From the NCBI GenBank assembly GCA_963575745.1, contig CAUYUJ010015696.1:151316-215315 (forward strand): DNA of 64,000 nucleotides, read 5' to 3'. The stretch is from Prorocentrum cordatum. Its lineage: Eukaryota; Sar; Dinophyceae; Prorocentrales; Prorocentraceae. A program made the translations under genes and the position numbers. Below, in pieces: positions 9,315 to 18,990 of this stretch. Numbering within the stretch: the first letter of the stretch is position 1; each line of letters begins with the position of its first letter. The notes below the pieces were generated by a model. The model was not told the origin of the DNA. It did no database searches and worked only from the letters and a program-made list of their open reading frames with translations.

Positions 9315-9473
9315 TTAAGTCGGGCGTGTCCCCCTACAGGGGGATGTTCGACGAAAAATAAAAAATACTCCCAAAAAGCTCCAAAATGGCAGAAAAATAC
9401 CCCAAAATGGTCCCCCTACTATTTTTCGGCTATTTTTGAATACTCCCCCTGCAGAGGGACGGGCACGACTTAA
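9315..9473. mobile_element. hAT-like MITE, copy 1 (159 bp)
   Basis: Begins TTAAGTCGGGCG and ends CACGACTTAA, with ~30-bp imperfect terminal inverted repeats that each contain an internal hairpin (CCCCCTACAGGGGG on the left). It is flanked by a perfect 8-bp direct repeat CGATACCC (9307-9314 and 9474-9481). The core is AT-rich. A second copy of exactly the same length with its own 8-bp duplication lies at 54814-54972. An 8-bp target duplication is typical of hAT-superfamily transposons (known); no transposase is present, so it must depend on one elsewhere. Confidence 0.85.
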
Positions 9474-9674
9474 CGATACCCTGGGCAGAGGGCAGGCGCA
9501 GCTCCGCCCCAGGCTGGGCGCTGGCGATGTGGCGGGTGCCCCGGCGCGCGTGCCCGCGCTGCGGGGCCTCGTCCTCCCTCCGCCGTGTCCCCCCCTGGCG
9601 GCGGGCGAGGGGGGGAAATGACGGGGAGAAGGCCTTCTCCGCCTCCTCTGCCTCCGCCTCCCTTCCTTGCCCTT

Positions 9675-10070
9675 ATACATAGCTCCTCCCTGTCGCACCC
9701 CGAGGCCGGTCGAGAGGGCGTTTCGCCAGAGGTTTCCTCACCATGTATGATCCTGAAGCTCATATGTTGGCAAGAACTTCGCCAGTGGAGGACGGGTCGT
9801 TCGCAACATGTGGTTCTCGCCTTAGCGCCGCGCATCTTCGTTGTAACCATTTGCAAGAGTTCCATGGATTGAGGGCGGGTCGTTTTCAAAATGCGGTTCT
9901 CGCCTTAGCGCCGCGCACATTCGTTTTAACAGTTTGCAAGAGTTTGGGTCGTTTTCAACAAATGGCTCTCGCCTTAGCGCCGCGCGCATTCGTCTGCACG
10001 GATTGAGGGCGGGTGATTTTCAACATGGGGCTCTCGCCTTCGCGCCGCGCGCATCCGTTAAATTATTCAC
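9675..10070. repeat. Truncated higher-order satellite unit with 75-bp subrepeats
   Basis: Starts with TCCCTGTCGCACCCCGAGG, then four ~75-bp subrepeats built on TTTTCAAAATG, GGCTCTCGCCTTAGCGCC and GCGCACATTCG. It is the same unit as the tandem array at 36471-39115, so this is a displaced fragment. No coding function. Confidence 0.8.
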
Positions 10071-10244
10071 TGCGTGGAGCTCCCAATATGTACACATTAT
10101 TAGCATGGACCTGTCCGCCGTGAGTGTCCAGGCGAAAGATTTTTCTAATATAATTGGGCTTGAGCATGGACGGTCTGGGAGCGAATCTAACTGTGAATGG
10201 ATTGGGGTGTGAATGAGTCTCAGAAGTATTAGTGCGCCTCTGCG

Positions 10245-10430
10245 CATGAGCCTGGGCCCTCCTGGGGCCTCTTGAAACCTCCTTGGGCTTCCTGGTGCCT
10301 CCTGGAGCCTCTTGGGGCCTCCTGGGGCCTTTTGGGGCTTCCTGCGGCCTCCAAAAGTCTCCTGGAGCCTCCTGTGGCCTCCTGGGGCATCCAAGAGCCT
10401 CCTGGGGCCTCCTGGGGAGGAGTCGTGCCC
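10245..10430. repeat. CTCCTGGGGCC minisatellite
   Basis: Imperfect 10-15-bp units (CTCCTGGGGC, CTTCCTGGTGC) produce Pro/Gly/Ala-rich frames on + and Gln-Glu-Ala-Pro-Gly-Gly frames on -. Related arrays lie at 10645-10800, 18715-18990 and 59240-59400. Confidence 0.8.
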
Positions 10431-10439
10431 CAGGAGAAA

Positions 10440-10640
10440 CTCAATCTTCAGGAACAGATGTAAACCACTTCGGAATGGAGCCACAGGAGAGGGGCAATCT
10501 ACAGGAACACGCGTGAGACACCAAGGACTCGTGCCCCAGGGCAGGCCCAATCTACAGGAACATACGTAAAACACTTAGGAATGGATACAAAGGAGAAAGA
10601 CAATATGTCGGAACATACGCAAAACACTCGGGAGTGGAGC
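10440..10640. repeat. ~65-bp tandem repeat
   Basis: Three to four units containing ATCTACAGGAACA, a GTAAAACACT-like stretch and GGAATGGA. Not gene-like. Confidence 0.65.
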
Positions 10641-10644
10641 CAGT

Positions 10645-10800
10645 CCTGTGGCCTTCTGAGGCCTCCTGCTCCTGGGCCTCGTGGGGACTCCTGGAGCCTT
10701 CCAGGGCCTCATGTTGCCTCCTGTCGCTTCCTGTGGCTTCCTGGGGCCTCCTGTGGCCTCCCGGTGCCTCCTGGTGCTTCCCGGGGCCTCCTGGAGCCCG
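10645..10800. repeat. CTCCTGGGGCC minisatellite, second block
   Basis: The same short unit as at 10245-10430, separated from it by the 65-bp array. Confidence 0.75.
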
Positions 10801-10829
10801 AGCCTGGCCCCCCAAAAAAGCAAACCCTT

Positions 10830-11112
10830 CGAGACGTCCTCGCAATCTGGGCCCCCTGGGGTGCGAAAACCAGCGCCTTGCACGAGACATCCTCCAAATC
10901 TGCTCCGACAGCGGAGGATGTTGAGCTGGTAAACAGGCAGACCGCTTGAGACATCCCCGCAATCTGGGCGCGAGCGGAGGCCGTGAGATACCCCTGGCTA
11001 CCCCCCCTTTAGGAGTGCGGGAACCAGCGAACCGTCTGAGACATCCTCAGAATCTGCTCTGAGCGCAGAATAGTCCAGGCACCAAATTGCAAACTGCTTG
11101 AGACATCCTTAC
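10830..11112. repeat. ~70-80-bp tandem repeat with GAGACATCC
   Basis: GAGACATCC or GAGACGTCC followed by a CAATCTG-like stretch recurs about five times. Units are diverged. Confidence 0.6.
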
Positions 11113-11129
11113 ACTGGCCCCCTCTGGTC

Positions 11130-11221
11130 ATCAGAAGCGTCATCACCATCACCATCACCATCACCATCACCATCACCATCTCCATGACCATCTCCATGAC
11201 CATCACCATCACCATCACGAC

Positions 11222-11274
<53 letters not shown>

Positions 11275-11275
11275 G

Positions 11276-11316
<41 letters not shown>

Positions 11317-11440
11317 GTATCATCATCATCATCATCAGCAGCATCAGCATCAGCATCATTATTAGCATCATCCTCAGCAGGATCATGAACGTCATCCTCA
11401 TCATCATCAGCAGCATCATCATCACTACCATCATTGGCAA
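11130..11440. repeat. CAT trinucleotide microsatellite
   Basis: About 300 bases of CAT/ATC triplets with some CAG and CAC variants; the Asp- and Ile-rich frames are artefacts. Confidence 0.9.
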
Positions 11441-11544
11441 GATCTGCGAGGAGAGCCCCGCCGTGGCGACGATGGCTCGCCAGGACGCGCAGCGGCATTG
11501 GTAGCCTTGTTCTCCTCCTCCTCCTCCTCCTCCTCCTCCTCTGA

Positions 11545-11681
11545 CAGACGACGACGTCGACGTCGTCGTGAGGCAGGTCCTCCCACGCATCCAACCACGT
11601 GACGGCGCAGACCTTCTTACCGTCGCGCGCGCTGGCGTTGCGGGCGAGGTCGATCAGGCCGTAGAGCGGAAGCAGGCAGTC
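11545..11681 (-). CDS. Isolated exon candidate, unknown protein
   Basis: After a GTGTGCAG acceptor (AG at 11683-11682) the minus strand reads DCLLPLYGLIDLARNASARD, then GKKVCAVTWLDAWEDLPHDD and a short acidic/valine end, before a GGA tract at about 11514-11543. The composition is that of a soluble globular protein and differs from all neighbouring repeats. The exact donor is unclear. A further open stretch after the GGA tract (11440-11505, minus) may be the next exon. No domain is recognised. Confidence 0.45.
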
Positions 11682-11699
11682 CTGCACACTCGCCCCAAG

Positions 11700-11960
11700 A
11701 GCCCGCGGCGACGGCGGGGAAAGCGAGCGCCTGGGGTGAGACCCCTTCCGCTTCCTACTCTTCCAGAGTCGTCTTCCTCCCTCGTCCTCCCTCCTTACTC
11801 CGCCACCCCTCCGCTCCTCCGTATTCTCGTCCTCTTCCCTCCCTCAACCCTCCCCCTCTCCTCTCCTCTCGACTCTCCTCCCCCCTCCTCACTCCCTCGC
11901 TTTCCCCTCATCCTCCTCCACATCCTCGTGTTACTGCTCCTACGTGCCCCATCCACCTAG
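11700..11960. repeat. Pyrimidine-rich low-complexity region
   Basis: CT-rich sequence without clean periodicity. Nothing else is seen. Confidence 0.7.
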
Positions 11961-12084
11961 ACCCAGTTCCCTTTGACGTGCGGAGTTCCTCCCGGTCGCA
12001 TCAGCGGACGTGTCGTCAGGGCGGACCTGGCGTTGCACCCGTGTTGTCTTCACCGATGCTTGCGGCATTGCAATTTGAAGTTTC

Positions 12085-12325
12085 GAGCAGTCGCACGGAT
12101 GGAGGGCGCCTGGTCTTCAAAATGGGGCTCTCGTCGTGGTTGCGCGCTCTCGTGCGAACAACTTCCAGCAGTTGCACGACTGGAGGTCGGGTGGTTTTCC
12201 AACTGGGGCTCTCGCCATGGCTCCTTGCCCACTCGCCCCCAACGCTTCCAGCACCTGCACGGATCGAAAGCCGGGCCGCTTCCAGAATGGGGCTCTCGCC
12301 TTGGCGGCGCACGAGCTTGGCTTCG
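12085..12325. repeat. Diverged 75-bp satellite, three units
   Basis: Three units with TTCAAAATGGGGCTCTCG, TTCCAACTGGGGCTCTCGCC and TTCCAGAATGGGGCTCTCGC mark an old array of the satellite better preserved at 36590-38700. Confidence 0.65.
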
Positions 12326-12467
12326 GACCCCGACCCGCCCCCGCTCTCGTTGTCACCGTCGCTCCACCGAGGGCTTCTCTCGGGAGCGGCCAAGAGGGGG
12401 GTGTCCAAGAGGGGGGGGTGCAAATCATGACGGGCGGCATGTGCGCGGCCCAGCGGGGGGGCCTGGG

Positions 12468-12542
12468 ACGTAATAAAACAAGAAGAGGCGCCCAGAAATC
12501 TGGGGAAAAATCATGGCCCGCGCCATGATATCCCCCCCCTAG
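12468..12542. repeat. Dispersed repeat family H, copy 1
   Basis: GAAGAGGCGCC, AAATCTGGGGA, an ATCATGGCCC stretch and GATATCCCCCCC occur in this order here and at 17745-17815. The ATCATGGCC...GGCCATGATA portion is palindromic. Confidence 0.6.
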
Positions 12543-12618
12543 TCATCACCCCCCTCTTTTCCGCTCCCGATTCTCGGGGCCAGGCCGCGAGGGCCGAAGT
12601 GGCGGGAGGTGGGGACCC

Positions 12619-12832
12619 TTTGGTCCACCTCGCCCTCCTGGGCCTCCTGCCACCAGCGCCAGCCAGCCTGAGCGGACCTGGAACTCCCGGGGCCGCGCGC
12701 GAGCCCCACGAGGGGCCCCCCGCCTTTTGGTCCACCTCGCCTCCTTGGCCTCCCGCCACCAGCGCCAGCCAGCCTGGGCGGACCTGGAACTCCCAGGGCC
12801 GCGCGCGAGCCCCACAGAGGGGCCCCCGAGGT
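12619..12832. repeat. 107-bp tandem duplication
   Basis: Two head-to-tail copies (12619-12725, 12726-12832) starting TTTGGTCCACCTCGCC and ending in a GAGCCCCAC...GGGGCCCCC stretch, roughly 90% alike by eye. Confidence 0.85.
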
Positions 12833-12862
12833 GCCCGCGGGTCCGCCGGACGTCAGAAGCCC

Positions 12863-12998
12863 ATGGCGGATCCCCGGGACCCCCGAGATGCCGCCGCCGG
12901 CCTGGCGGATCGGGCGCTGGTGAGGCTCGACGAGGCCGAAGGGCCCCCCGCCCCCTTTGAAGAGCTCTTCCAGGACTCCCCACAGCTCATCGGCTCAG
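12863..12998 (+). CDS. Weak exon candidate
   Basis: ATG at 12863 opens a stretch reading MADPRDPRDAAAGLADRALV, then acidic residues and PFEELFQDSPQLIGS, which runs into a GGA tract at about 13000. The texture is protein-like, but no acceptor or donor is convincing and GC richness makes open frames common here. Confidence 0.25.
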
Positions 12999-13224
12999 GA
13001 GGAGGCGGAGGAGGAAGAGGAAGAGGAGGAGGAAGAGGAGGGCCAGGACAGCTTCCTCCTCCTCTTCCTCTCCTCTCCTCCACGACTCCCTGCCGTCTTG
13101 TGCTTCTGGCTCAGTGTACACTCTACGTCACATCGTGAGCAACAAGCTGGCTCGAGTACTGCGATCTGCTCAACTGCTCTGCTGAAAACCGCATCTCTGC
13201 TAAGACGTGCTGGCCCTTTTGAAT

Positions 13225-13320
13225 ATGTGTATAAATGCGCGTATATAGATATATATCTATATATATATATATATCTATATATATATACACATACACTATC
13301 GCCCCCCCCCCCCCCGGCAC
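13225..13320. repeat. AT dinucleotide tract and C homopolymer
   Basis: TATA/ATAT runs with interspersed TATC, then a run of about 13 C residues near 13302-13314. From 13330 to 13480 the sequence is CT-rich. Confidence 0.85.
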
Positions 13321-13489
13321 CCCCAAACGACGGACTTGGGGGGAGAATCCTCCTCATCTTCTTCACCATCCTCATCCTCCTCCTCTTCTCATCTTCATCT
13401 CATCATCTCATCATCAAATCTCTCCTCCTTCTCCTGTTCCTTATCCTTTGCTCGTCTCGTGGGACAGTGCAGCCTTTGGCTGAGTGCGT

Positions 13490-13815
13490 TGGTAAGAGTG
13501 TTGGGCCTAGGGTGTCATGATCAGGGTCCGCGCTTTATGGTTTAGGGTGGCATTGCTACGGGTAGTGCCCAATGCCATGGTGGTTGCGTTAGGGCTAGGT
13601 GCGTTTGAGTCAGGGCGTGAAGATTAGGATTGCCAGTTCTGATGTCAGGGTTAGGTTTGGGTGAAAGGACAAGGGTTCATGCTCAGGGTTGGGCTGCTAT
13701 GGCTAGGGTGCCAGGGCCAGCTGTTCAAATAAAGCTGGGAAGGCAATGTTTGAGCGACAGGGTTACTGCAAGGGTTGCATATTAGGGCTGGGACGCAAGG
13801 TTTCGGGTTGGGGTG
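13490..13815. repeat. Degenerate telomere-like G-rich repeats
   Basis: Scattered AGGGTT, TTAGGG, TTTAGGGTGG and CAGGGTTAGG units with a strong G-strand bias on +. They resemble decayed TTTAGGG arrays (plant-type, also used by dinoflagellates). No clean tandem run survives, so the assignment is tentative. Confidence 0.4.
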
Positions 13816-13854
13816 TCAGTGGCACTGGTGGCCTCATCCTCCTCCTCCTCCTTC

Positions 13855-13925
13855 GCCAGCTCCTCCAGCTCCTCCTCCTCCTCCTCCTCCTCCTCCTCCT
13901 CCTCCTCCTCCTCCTTCTCTTCCTC
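13855..13925. repeat. CCT microsatellite
   Basis: About 20 CCT triplets. Beyond it, to 14330, no gene or repeat is recognised. Confidence 0.8.
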
Positions 13926-14337
13926 CTCGTTCCCAACCCCCTCAACACTTTCACTCACATCGCTCCGTGATCCGGTGGAATGGCGCCGACCGCGACGACC
14001 GGATGCCGTCGCACCTTGCGCAGGGAAGGGGGGAGGGGCACACTGCGCAGGGAAGGGAAGGGGTGGGGGCCGCGGCTGGTGGACATCACTCCGAGGCGTC
14101 GCGTCGAGGGGGAGAGATGTGAGAGGAGGAGAACGCATGAGGGAGAACATGCTTGGCACTTAAAAGAGGTGCACTGTCGTGACAGCGGAACCATGCGCAG
14201 CAGGCGCTTGGATCGTCGGTGCAGGTGTCCCTCGGGCATCATGCTGATGAAACGCAATACGATGTGCCTATTGCTGTCTTAACGCTGCCCCAAGGGAACC
14301 TCTGCTCTCAGCCTCCCCTCAATCACCCACGACCGTG

Positions 14338-14916
14338 CTATCCGATATGCATTCTAGAAGGGCTCCGCGAGCACCTCTTCAATGGTGGTCGGCAGCGCAA
14401 GGGCCCGTCCTGGGCCTCCCTCGTGCTCTGCACACTCCGTAAGGTGACGCGCACACCTGCGGGGTTGCGAGACTGCTCTCGCAAGGACGCTGCCTTCGCA
14501 AGAACGCCCTGGGGGCGGTGATCATAAGACATAAGAGGCATCCTGTGTAAGAGCCACAAGAAGCAGCTGACCAGGATCACCGCTCCGCGCGCGGTTCTGT
14601 CAGCGGTGTGTGGCCCCGGGGGCACCATCACCCACTCTCCGGCTGAGCCCTGGGCAGCGGCCTGGCTCAGGCCATCCGAAGGCGTGCGTCGAAAACCCGG
14701 GGGGGGGGGGGGGGGCGAGTCCACCGTGCGGAAACACACCTCGCAGCAAGCGGCCACTTCTGGAGAGTGAGCGCGGGACGGGTCGCGGACGAGAGGAGCA
14801 CTCAGACTTCTCCATTGGTGCGGAGCCGAGGTCCCATACGCTCCTTCGTCAGCGGCCGCAAGAGAAGCAGACGGCGGTCGAGCAGCGGCAGGGCGCGCCG
14901 GGGCACAGCAAGGCAT
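14338..14916 (-). CDS. Hypothetical ORF, 192 codons
   Basis: An open minus-strand frame with a hydrophobic stretch (GAVILVSCFLWLLHRM) and a 15-G homopolymer (14699-14713) in its first half. No domain is recognised. In this base composition such a frame may be chance; the hydrophobic segment and the varied residues at 14500-14640 are the only support. Confidence 0.25.
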   Translation of the reverse strand: MPCCAPARPAAARPPSASLAAADEGAYGTSAPHQWRSLSAPLVRDPSRAHSPEVAACCEVCFRTVDSPPPPPPGFRRTPSDGLSQAAAQGSAGEWVMVPPGPHTADRTARGAVILVSCFLWLLHRMPLMSYDHRPQGVLAKAASLREQSRNPAGVRVTLRSVQSTREAQDGPLRCRPPLKRCSRSPSRMHIG

Positions 14917-14933
14917 GACGAGGTCCTACACAC

Positions 14934-15098
14934 TTAGAGGGAAAACAAACCTACCTCGCTTTTGACCACCCTCGCTTCCAAGAGATACCAAACGATGCCA
15001 CATTTCAGCCTGTACTGGTCAGGCCGCTTGACGATGAGGCGCGTGGTATGGCTTGGTTTTGCCTGGAAGCGAAAGCGGGGTAGGTAATCCACGCTCTG
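14934..15098. mobile_element. Family I inverted-repeat element, copy 1
   Basis: The left part has ACCTACCTCGCTTT and the right part reads as its inverted equivalent, AAAGCGGGGTAGGT, ~150 bp apart. A closely similar copy at 46812-46980 defines the ends. The target duplication of this copy is not clear. Confidence 0.7.
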
Positions 15099-15454
15099 AA
15101 CACTGTCCTGGGGCACGCGCTTGCCCAAGATGGTGCCCCGCGGTGCGGGCCGCTGCTGCTGCCGCCCTCGCCTCGCCCAACGACCCGCCCCACGAGCCGC
15201 CCGCGAGCCCCCGGCGGCGCGCGCCCCCCCACCGGCCCGCCGACCTTCTTTCGCACACGGATGGGCAGGGCACCGCTGCGGAAGCGGTCAAAGAGTCTGC
15301 GCTGGAGGGGCCCCGAGAAAGTTGGCCAGGAGGGGGGGGGAGAAGGCAAAGTCAATGGCGCCTCACCTCGCGCTTCGCGAAGCACGAGAGCGCGGATAAC
15401 TTCGCGCTCCCGCGCCGCCTCCAGGGGAGGAGAGGAGGGCGAGGAAACGGAGCC

Positions 15455-15555
15455 GGATATGGATACATTTTGGCCCCTGGGGGCCCGAAAATGTCCATAT
15501 CCACCGCCTGCCGAGGCTCCGAAAACTTACCCTCCAGGCGCTGGTCATGTATAAA
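15455..15555. repeat. Dispersed repeat family G, copy 2
   Basis: Matches 8935-9035 through GGGGGCCC, CACCGCCTGCCGA and CCTCCAGGCG. GGATA...TATCC around GGGGGCCC forms a hairpin (15458-15503). Confidence 0.5.
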
Positions 15556-15589
15556 TTCCCGCCTCGGACCCGAGGCCCAGTAAGGGCCC

Positions 15590-15785
15590 CGGAGGCCGAA
15601 AATACGGCAGACCCCCGTCGTGACCTTTGTCCGCAGCGCGAGGCGCTCTGGGTTTCTCGCAAAGGGCCCTTGCTGGGCCTCAGAGCGGTCCAGAAACGAC
15701 TCAGGCTGGAAAGCCAGTTCTGGCGAAGGGGTCCAGACCTCTAGGGGTCGGCGTTGCAAAAAAAACACGATGTCGGGGGTCCGGG
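15590..15785. repeat. Dispersed repeat family P
   Basis: GACCCCCGTCGTGA, then CAGAAACGACTCA and a GGGGTC...GACCTCTAGGGGTC end recur in variant form at about 19480-19660, 21680-21820, 43998-44180, 46250-46440 and 56755-56960. Copies are old and in either orientation; no coding capacity. From here to 16860 no gene is seen. Confidence 0.45.
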
Positions 15786-16884
15786 AGTGATGATGTCGTC
15801 TGCCCAGCACCTTAGCGGACGACCCAGTGCCCGAAAGCGATGCTGCTCTGTCAAATTGAACGCCCGACATGGGTGCGGACACAAACGAGCACAATGCCCA
15901 ACAGCAGATGTACCTGTTCGCAGACTCGGCAGGAGATATCATCTGGGATCAGTAAATTATGCAGTCGATCCCCTGCTCTAACTTCAGCAACAACAGGGAT
16001 GGGGGTCCCAATCCTCCAGACCCCTCCAGACCAGCCATGAGAGGGCGGCCTTTTGCCCCTCCCCTCCCTGGAACCCTCCAGGGCAGCTCCAGGCAGACCG
16101 GCAGACCCCCCCAAATCAGACCCCCCCCCCTTAGATTTTGAAACCTGGAGTGCTCGAAGGATCCTGCCAGCCCCGCGCGCCTCAGGTTGATCGTGAATTC
16201 GCACCCGTCGCACGGGCTCTCGTCGGCCGCGCGAGCCCTGGCGCCCGCCGAGACCTCGGGCATCGGAGCGGGGCCGAGGGGGGGGGCGGGCCCCCTCGGT
16301 GCCGCACGACGGGTAGCGGAAATCGTTTTTCTATTCTGACGGGTAGTGGCCGTTACCCGGGAGGGGGATTGGGTGTCGCTTAGAGGGTGGGCGGTACATG
16401 GGGTGGGGAGAAAGGTCTTCTCCTACCCGAAGGACCCCCTTTGGGGCCCGAAAGGGCCCCTCTTCTGCAGCCCTCGCTGCCCCCCCTCCATCGCCCCCCA
16501 GGACGCGGCGCCCACAAAAGGGGGGGACTCTAGCCTGGGATAGCAGTAACACTCGGGCGGGGCGGTGTTCGCCGGGCAGCGTCGCGTTGCGATCGCCACA
16601 GGATGCGCCCGAGCAGCACTCCTTGCCCGCGAGCACAAGAATGGCGTGCGATGCGATCGCGCGTTCAAGGCGCGCGAACATCGGCGAAGCACATGCGAAC
16701 ACCGCCATGGCCTGCGAGCGACCGGCGTGCGCCTGCGACAGCTGTGCCACAGCGCGGGCGCCGCAGTCTTCGTCGGAATCGCCGTCGGCACCAGTGGAAG
16801 CGTCCTCGCTGCAGTCCCCATCGAACTCATGTTCTGATTTAGCGGCGTCGCCGTCGGAGTCGGGGGAGTCGTCCTCGGAGTCGT

Positions 16885-17065
16885 CATCGTCAAACGTCGT
16901 CAAACGTCGTCGTCGTCGTCGTCGTCGTCGTCCGTCGGCCGTCGGCCGTCGGTCGTCGTCCGTCGTCCGTCGTCCGTCGTCCGTCGTCCGTTGTCCGTCG
17001 TCGTCGTCGTCGTCGGCCATCGTCCGTCGTCTTCGTCGTCGTCGTCGTCGTAATCGTCGGTATCA
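16885..17065. repeat. CGT trinucleotide repeats
   Basis: CGT/TCG triplets with blocks of CCGTCGT and GGCCGTCG. The frames here are artefacts. Confidence 0.85.
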
Positions 17066-17309
17066 CCGTCCTCGTCTTCGTCTGCGTCCTCGTCGTCGTC
17101 CTCGGTTGCCCTGCTCACCACAGCCGTCCGCGTGCTCCATGTGCTCAATTCTGGGCCGTTCCTCGCTCCATCGTCGGGGAACCTGCTGATGGTCAACACG
17201 TTCCGTGGTCACAGGAACCCCTACGTCCTTTACTTGAGGTTCCTCCTGGCCAGGCTACACTCGCAGCCTCCGCGGCTATCGGAGGACGGACGGCGACGAC
17301 GGATGACGA

Positions 17310-17455
17310 CGACGACTAGACGACTAGACTAGACGACGACGACGACGAAGAAGTTGAGATTGACGTTGACGTTGGTGGTGGCGACGACGAAGACGACGAC
17401 GACGACGACGACAACGACGACGACGACGACGACCACGACGACGACGACTGACGGG
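17310..17455. repeat. GAC trinucleotide repeats
   Basis: GAC/ACG triplets with a GACTAGACTAGACGAC start; the complement of the CGT array at 16885-17065, facing it across ~250 bp. Confidence 0.85.
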
Positions 17456-17732
17456 GCTGCGGTCTGGCCCCCGCTCCTGGTCTGCTCCGGGGAATAACGT
17501 GTCAGCACCTTTCCAGGTCTCAGGCAGTTCCCGAGAGTGCCACAATCCTGAAAAGAGGCTTGACCAAGGTGACGAGGGGTTGCAGGGAACGTTTCGGAGT
17601 CTTTATTGGACTGCGTCGTAATTGGGCCATGTCCTCGCAACGGCGCGACCCCCTTCCCCCATCCAACGTTGCGTCGAAGCCCCTAGAACGGTAGCGGTCC
17701 CGCTTGGGCCAAGGGCCGACACTGGATGGGCC

Positions 17733-17820
17733 GGGGACGTACTGCAATCAGAAGAGGCGCCATGAAATCTGGGGAGATATCATGGCCCCGGCCACGATAT
17801 CCCCCCCCTAATCGTCACGC
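17733..17820. repeat. Dispersed repeat family H, copy 2
   Basis: Same order of motifs as 12468-12542, with ATCATGGCCCCGGCCACGAT as the near-palindromic core. Confidence 0.6.
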
Positions 17821-17954
17821 CTTTCTTGGCCGCCCCCGACAACGCCGCAGCCCTTTTGGCTGCTGGCCACCGCAGCGGCGCCGGGAGGCCGCCAGACCGT
17901 CCGAGCAGCCGCTCGGCTTCTCGGAGACGATGGCCCGGCGGCGCGGCGGCTCGC

Positions 17955-17956
17955 CG

Positions 17957-17989
<33 letters not shown>

Positions 17990-18175
17990 CACGTCCTCGT
18001 CGTCGTTGTCGTCGTCGTCGTCCTCCTCATCGTCGCGCTCGTCGTCGGTTGTCGTCCTTCTCGTCGCCATCGCCGTGGCCGCCGTCGTCTCTCTCCTGGT
18101 CGTCGTCGTCGCAGCCGTCGTCACCATCATGGCCGTGGTCGTCGCCGCCTTTCCTCGCCGCCGCCGCCGCCGCAC
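17955..18175. repeat. CGT/CGCC triplet-rich region
   Basis: CGT triplets grade into CGCC-rich sequence. From 18180 to 18700 no gene is recognised. Confidence 0.7.
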
Positions 18176-18711
18176 GCCCCCCGGTTCTCCGTTCCTTGGC
18201 CTCCTGTAGGGAACCGAGCTCTATACGCCGACGCGTTTTCCGGCCCTGCGCTGAAACTCTCACAGGGAAGCGGATCCTGGCGTAGATGGGGTCCTGGTGT
18301 GTACATTTCTCGTGGTTTCACTTGGAAGACGGGGAAAAAGTACAACACACCACACCACCCCGACGTCGTCCCCGACCCTCAAACAGTCCTGGGATTGAAA
18401 GAGAGTCCGCCACTGGTAATGTATTTCGTAATGTATATGTTGCAGTTTCCGACTTGGCCTCCTATTCCTGCCCCCTCCCTCTCCACTGGCGGCCTTGATC
18501 CGAGACTGATCTTGAGCGGATCTCAGTCGTTGTCGGTCCGGGCTTCGAGGATCGAGGCGTCGTGCGCCTCCGGCCGATTTCGGCTTCCTGGGTGGTCCCT
18601 CGGCGCCGCGGCCGCATCCCCCTCGACATTCTGGCCGGAGCGCGCCCTCAGAGAGGTCCTGGGGAGGGGGGGTAAAAGGTCCGTCAAAAACTCACGGGAA
18701 AGCAATGAGTT

Positions 18712-18990
18712 GTGCCTCTTGGGGCCGTCCAGGGAGGCCTCTTGGAAGCCTCTTGGGCTCTCTGGGGAGCTTCTTGGGGGCCTCTTGGGGCCAACTGAGA
18801 GCCTCTCGGCGTGGAAGGCTCGGATTTTCCATTCATGCTACCCCTCTTGGGGCCGTCTTGGGGCGCTATCGGACCGTCTTGGGCGCCTCTGGCGCCGTCT
18901 TGGGGGCCTCCTGGGCCGTCTTGGGGACGCCTTCGAGGCCTCCGTGGGGCTGTCATGGAGCGGACACTGGAGCCTTTTGGGCCGTCGTGG
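18712..18990. repeat. CTTGGGGCC minisatellite
   Basis: Imperfect units of ~15 bp (CTCTTGGGGCC, GTCTTGGGG) of the same family as the arrays near 10.3 and 59.3 kb. Confidence 0.7.

Noticed and set aside
9307-9481. piggyBac-type element because of TTAA at both ends
   Set aside because: In both copies the flanking duplication is 8 bp and lies outside TTAA, so TTAA belongs to the element ends rather than being the target duplication.
11140-11450. CRISPR-like array
   Set aside because: It is a CAT microsatellite; there are no spacers of defined length.
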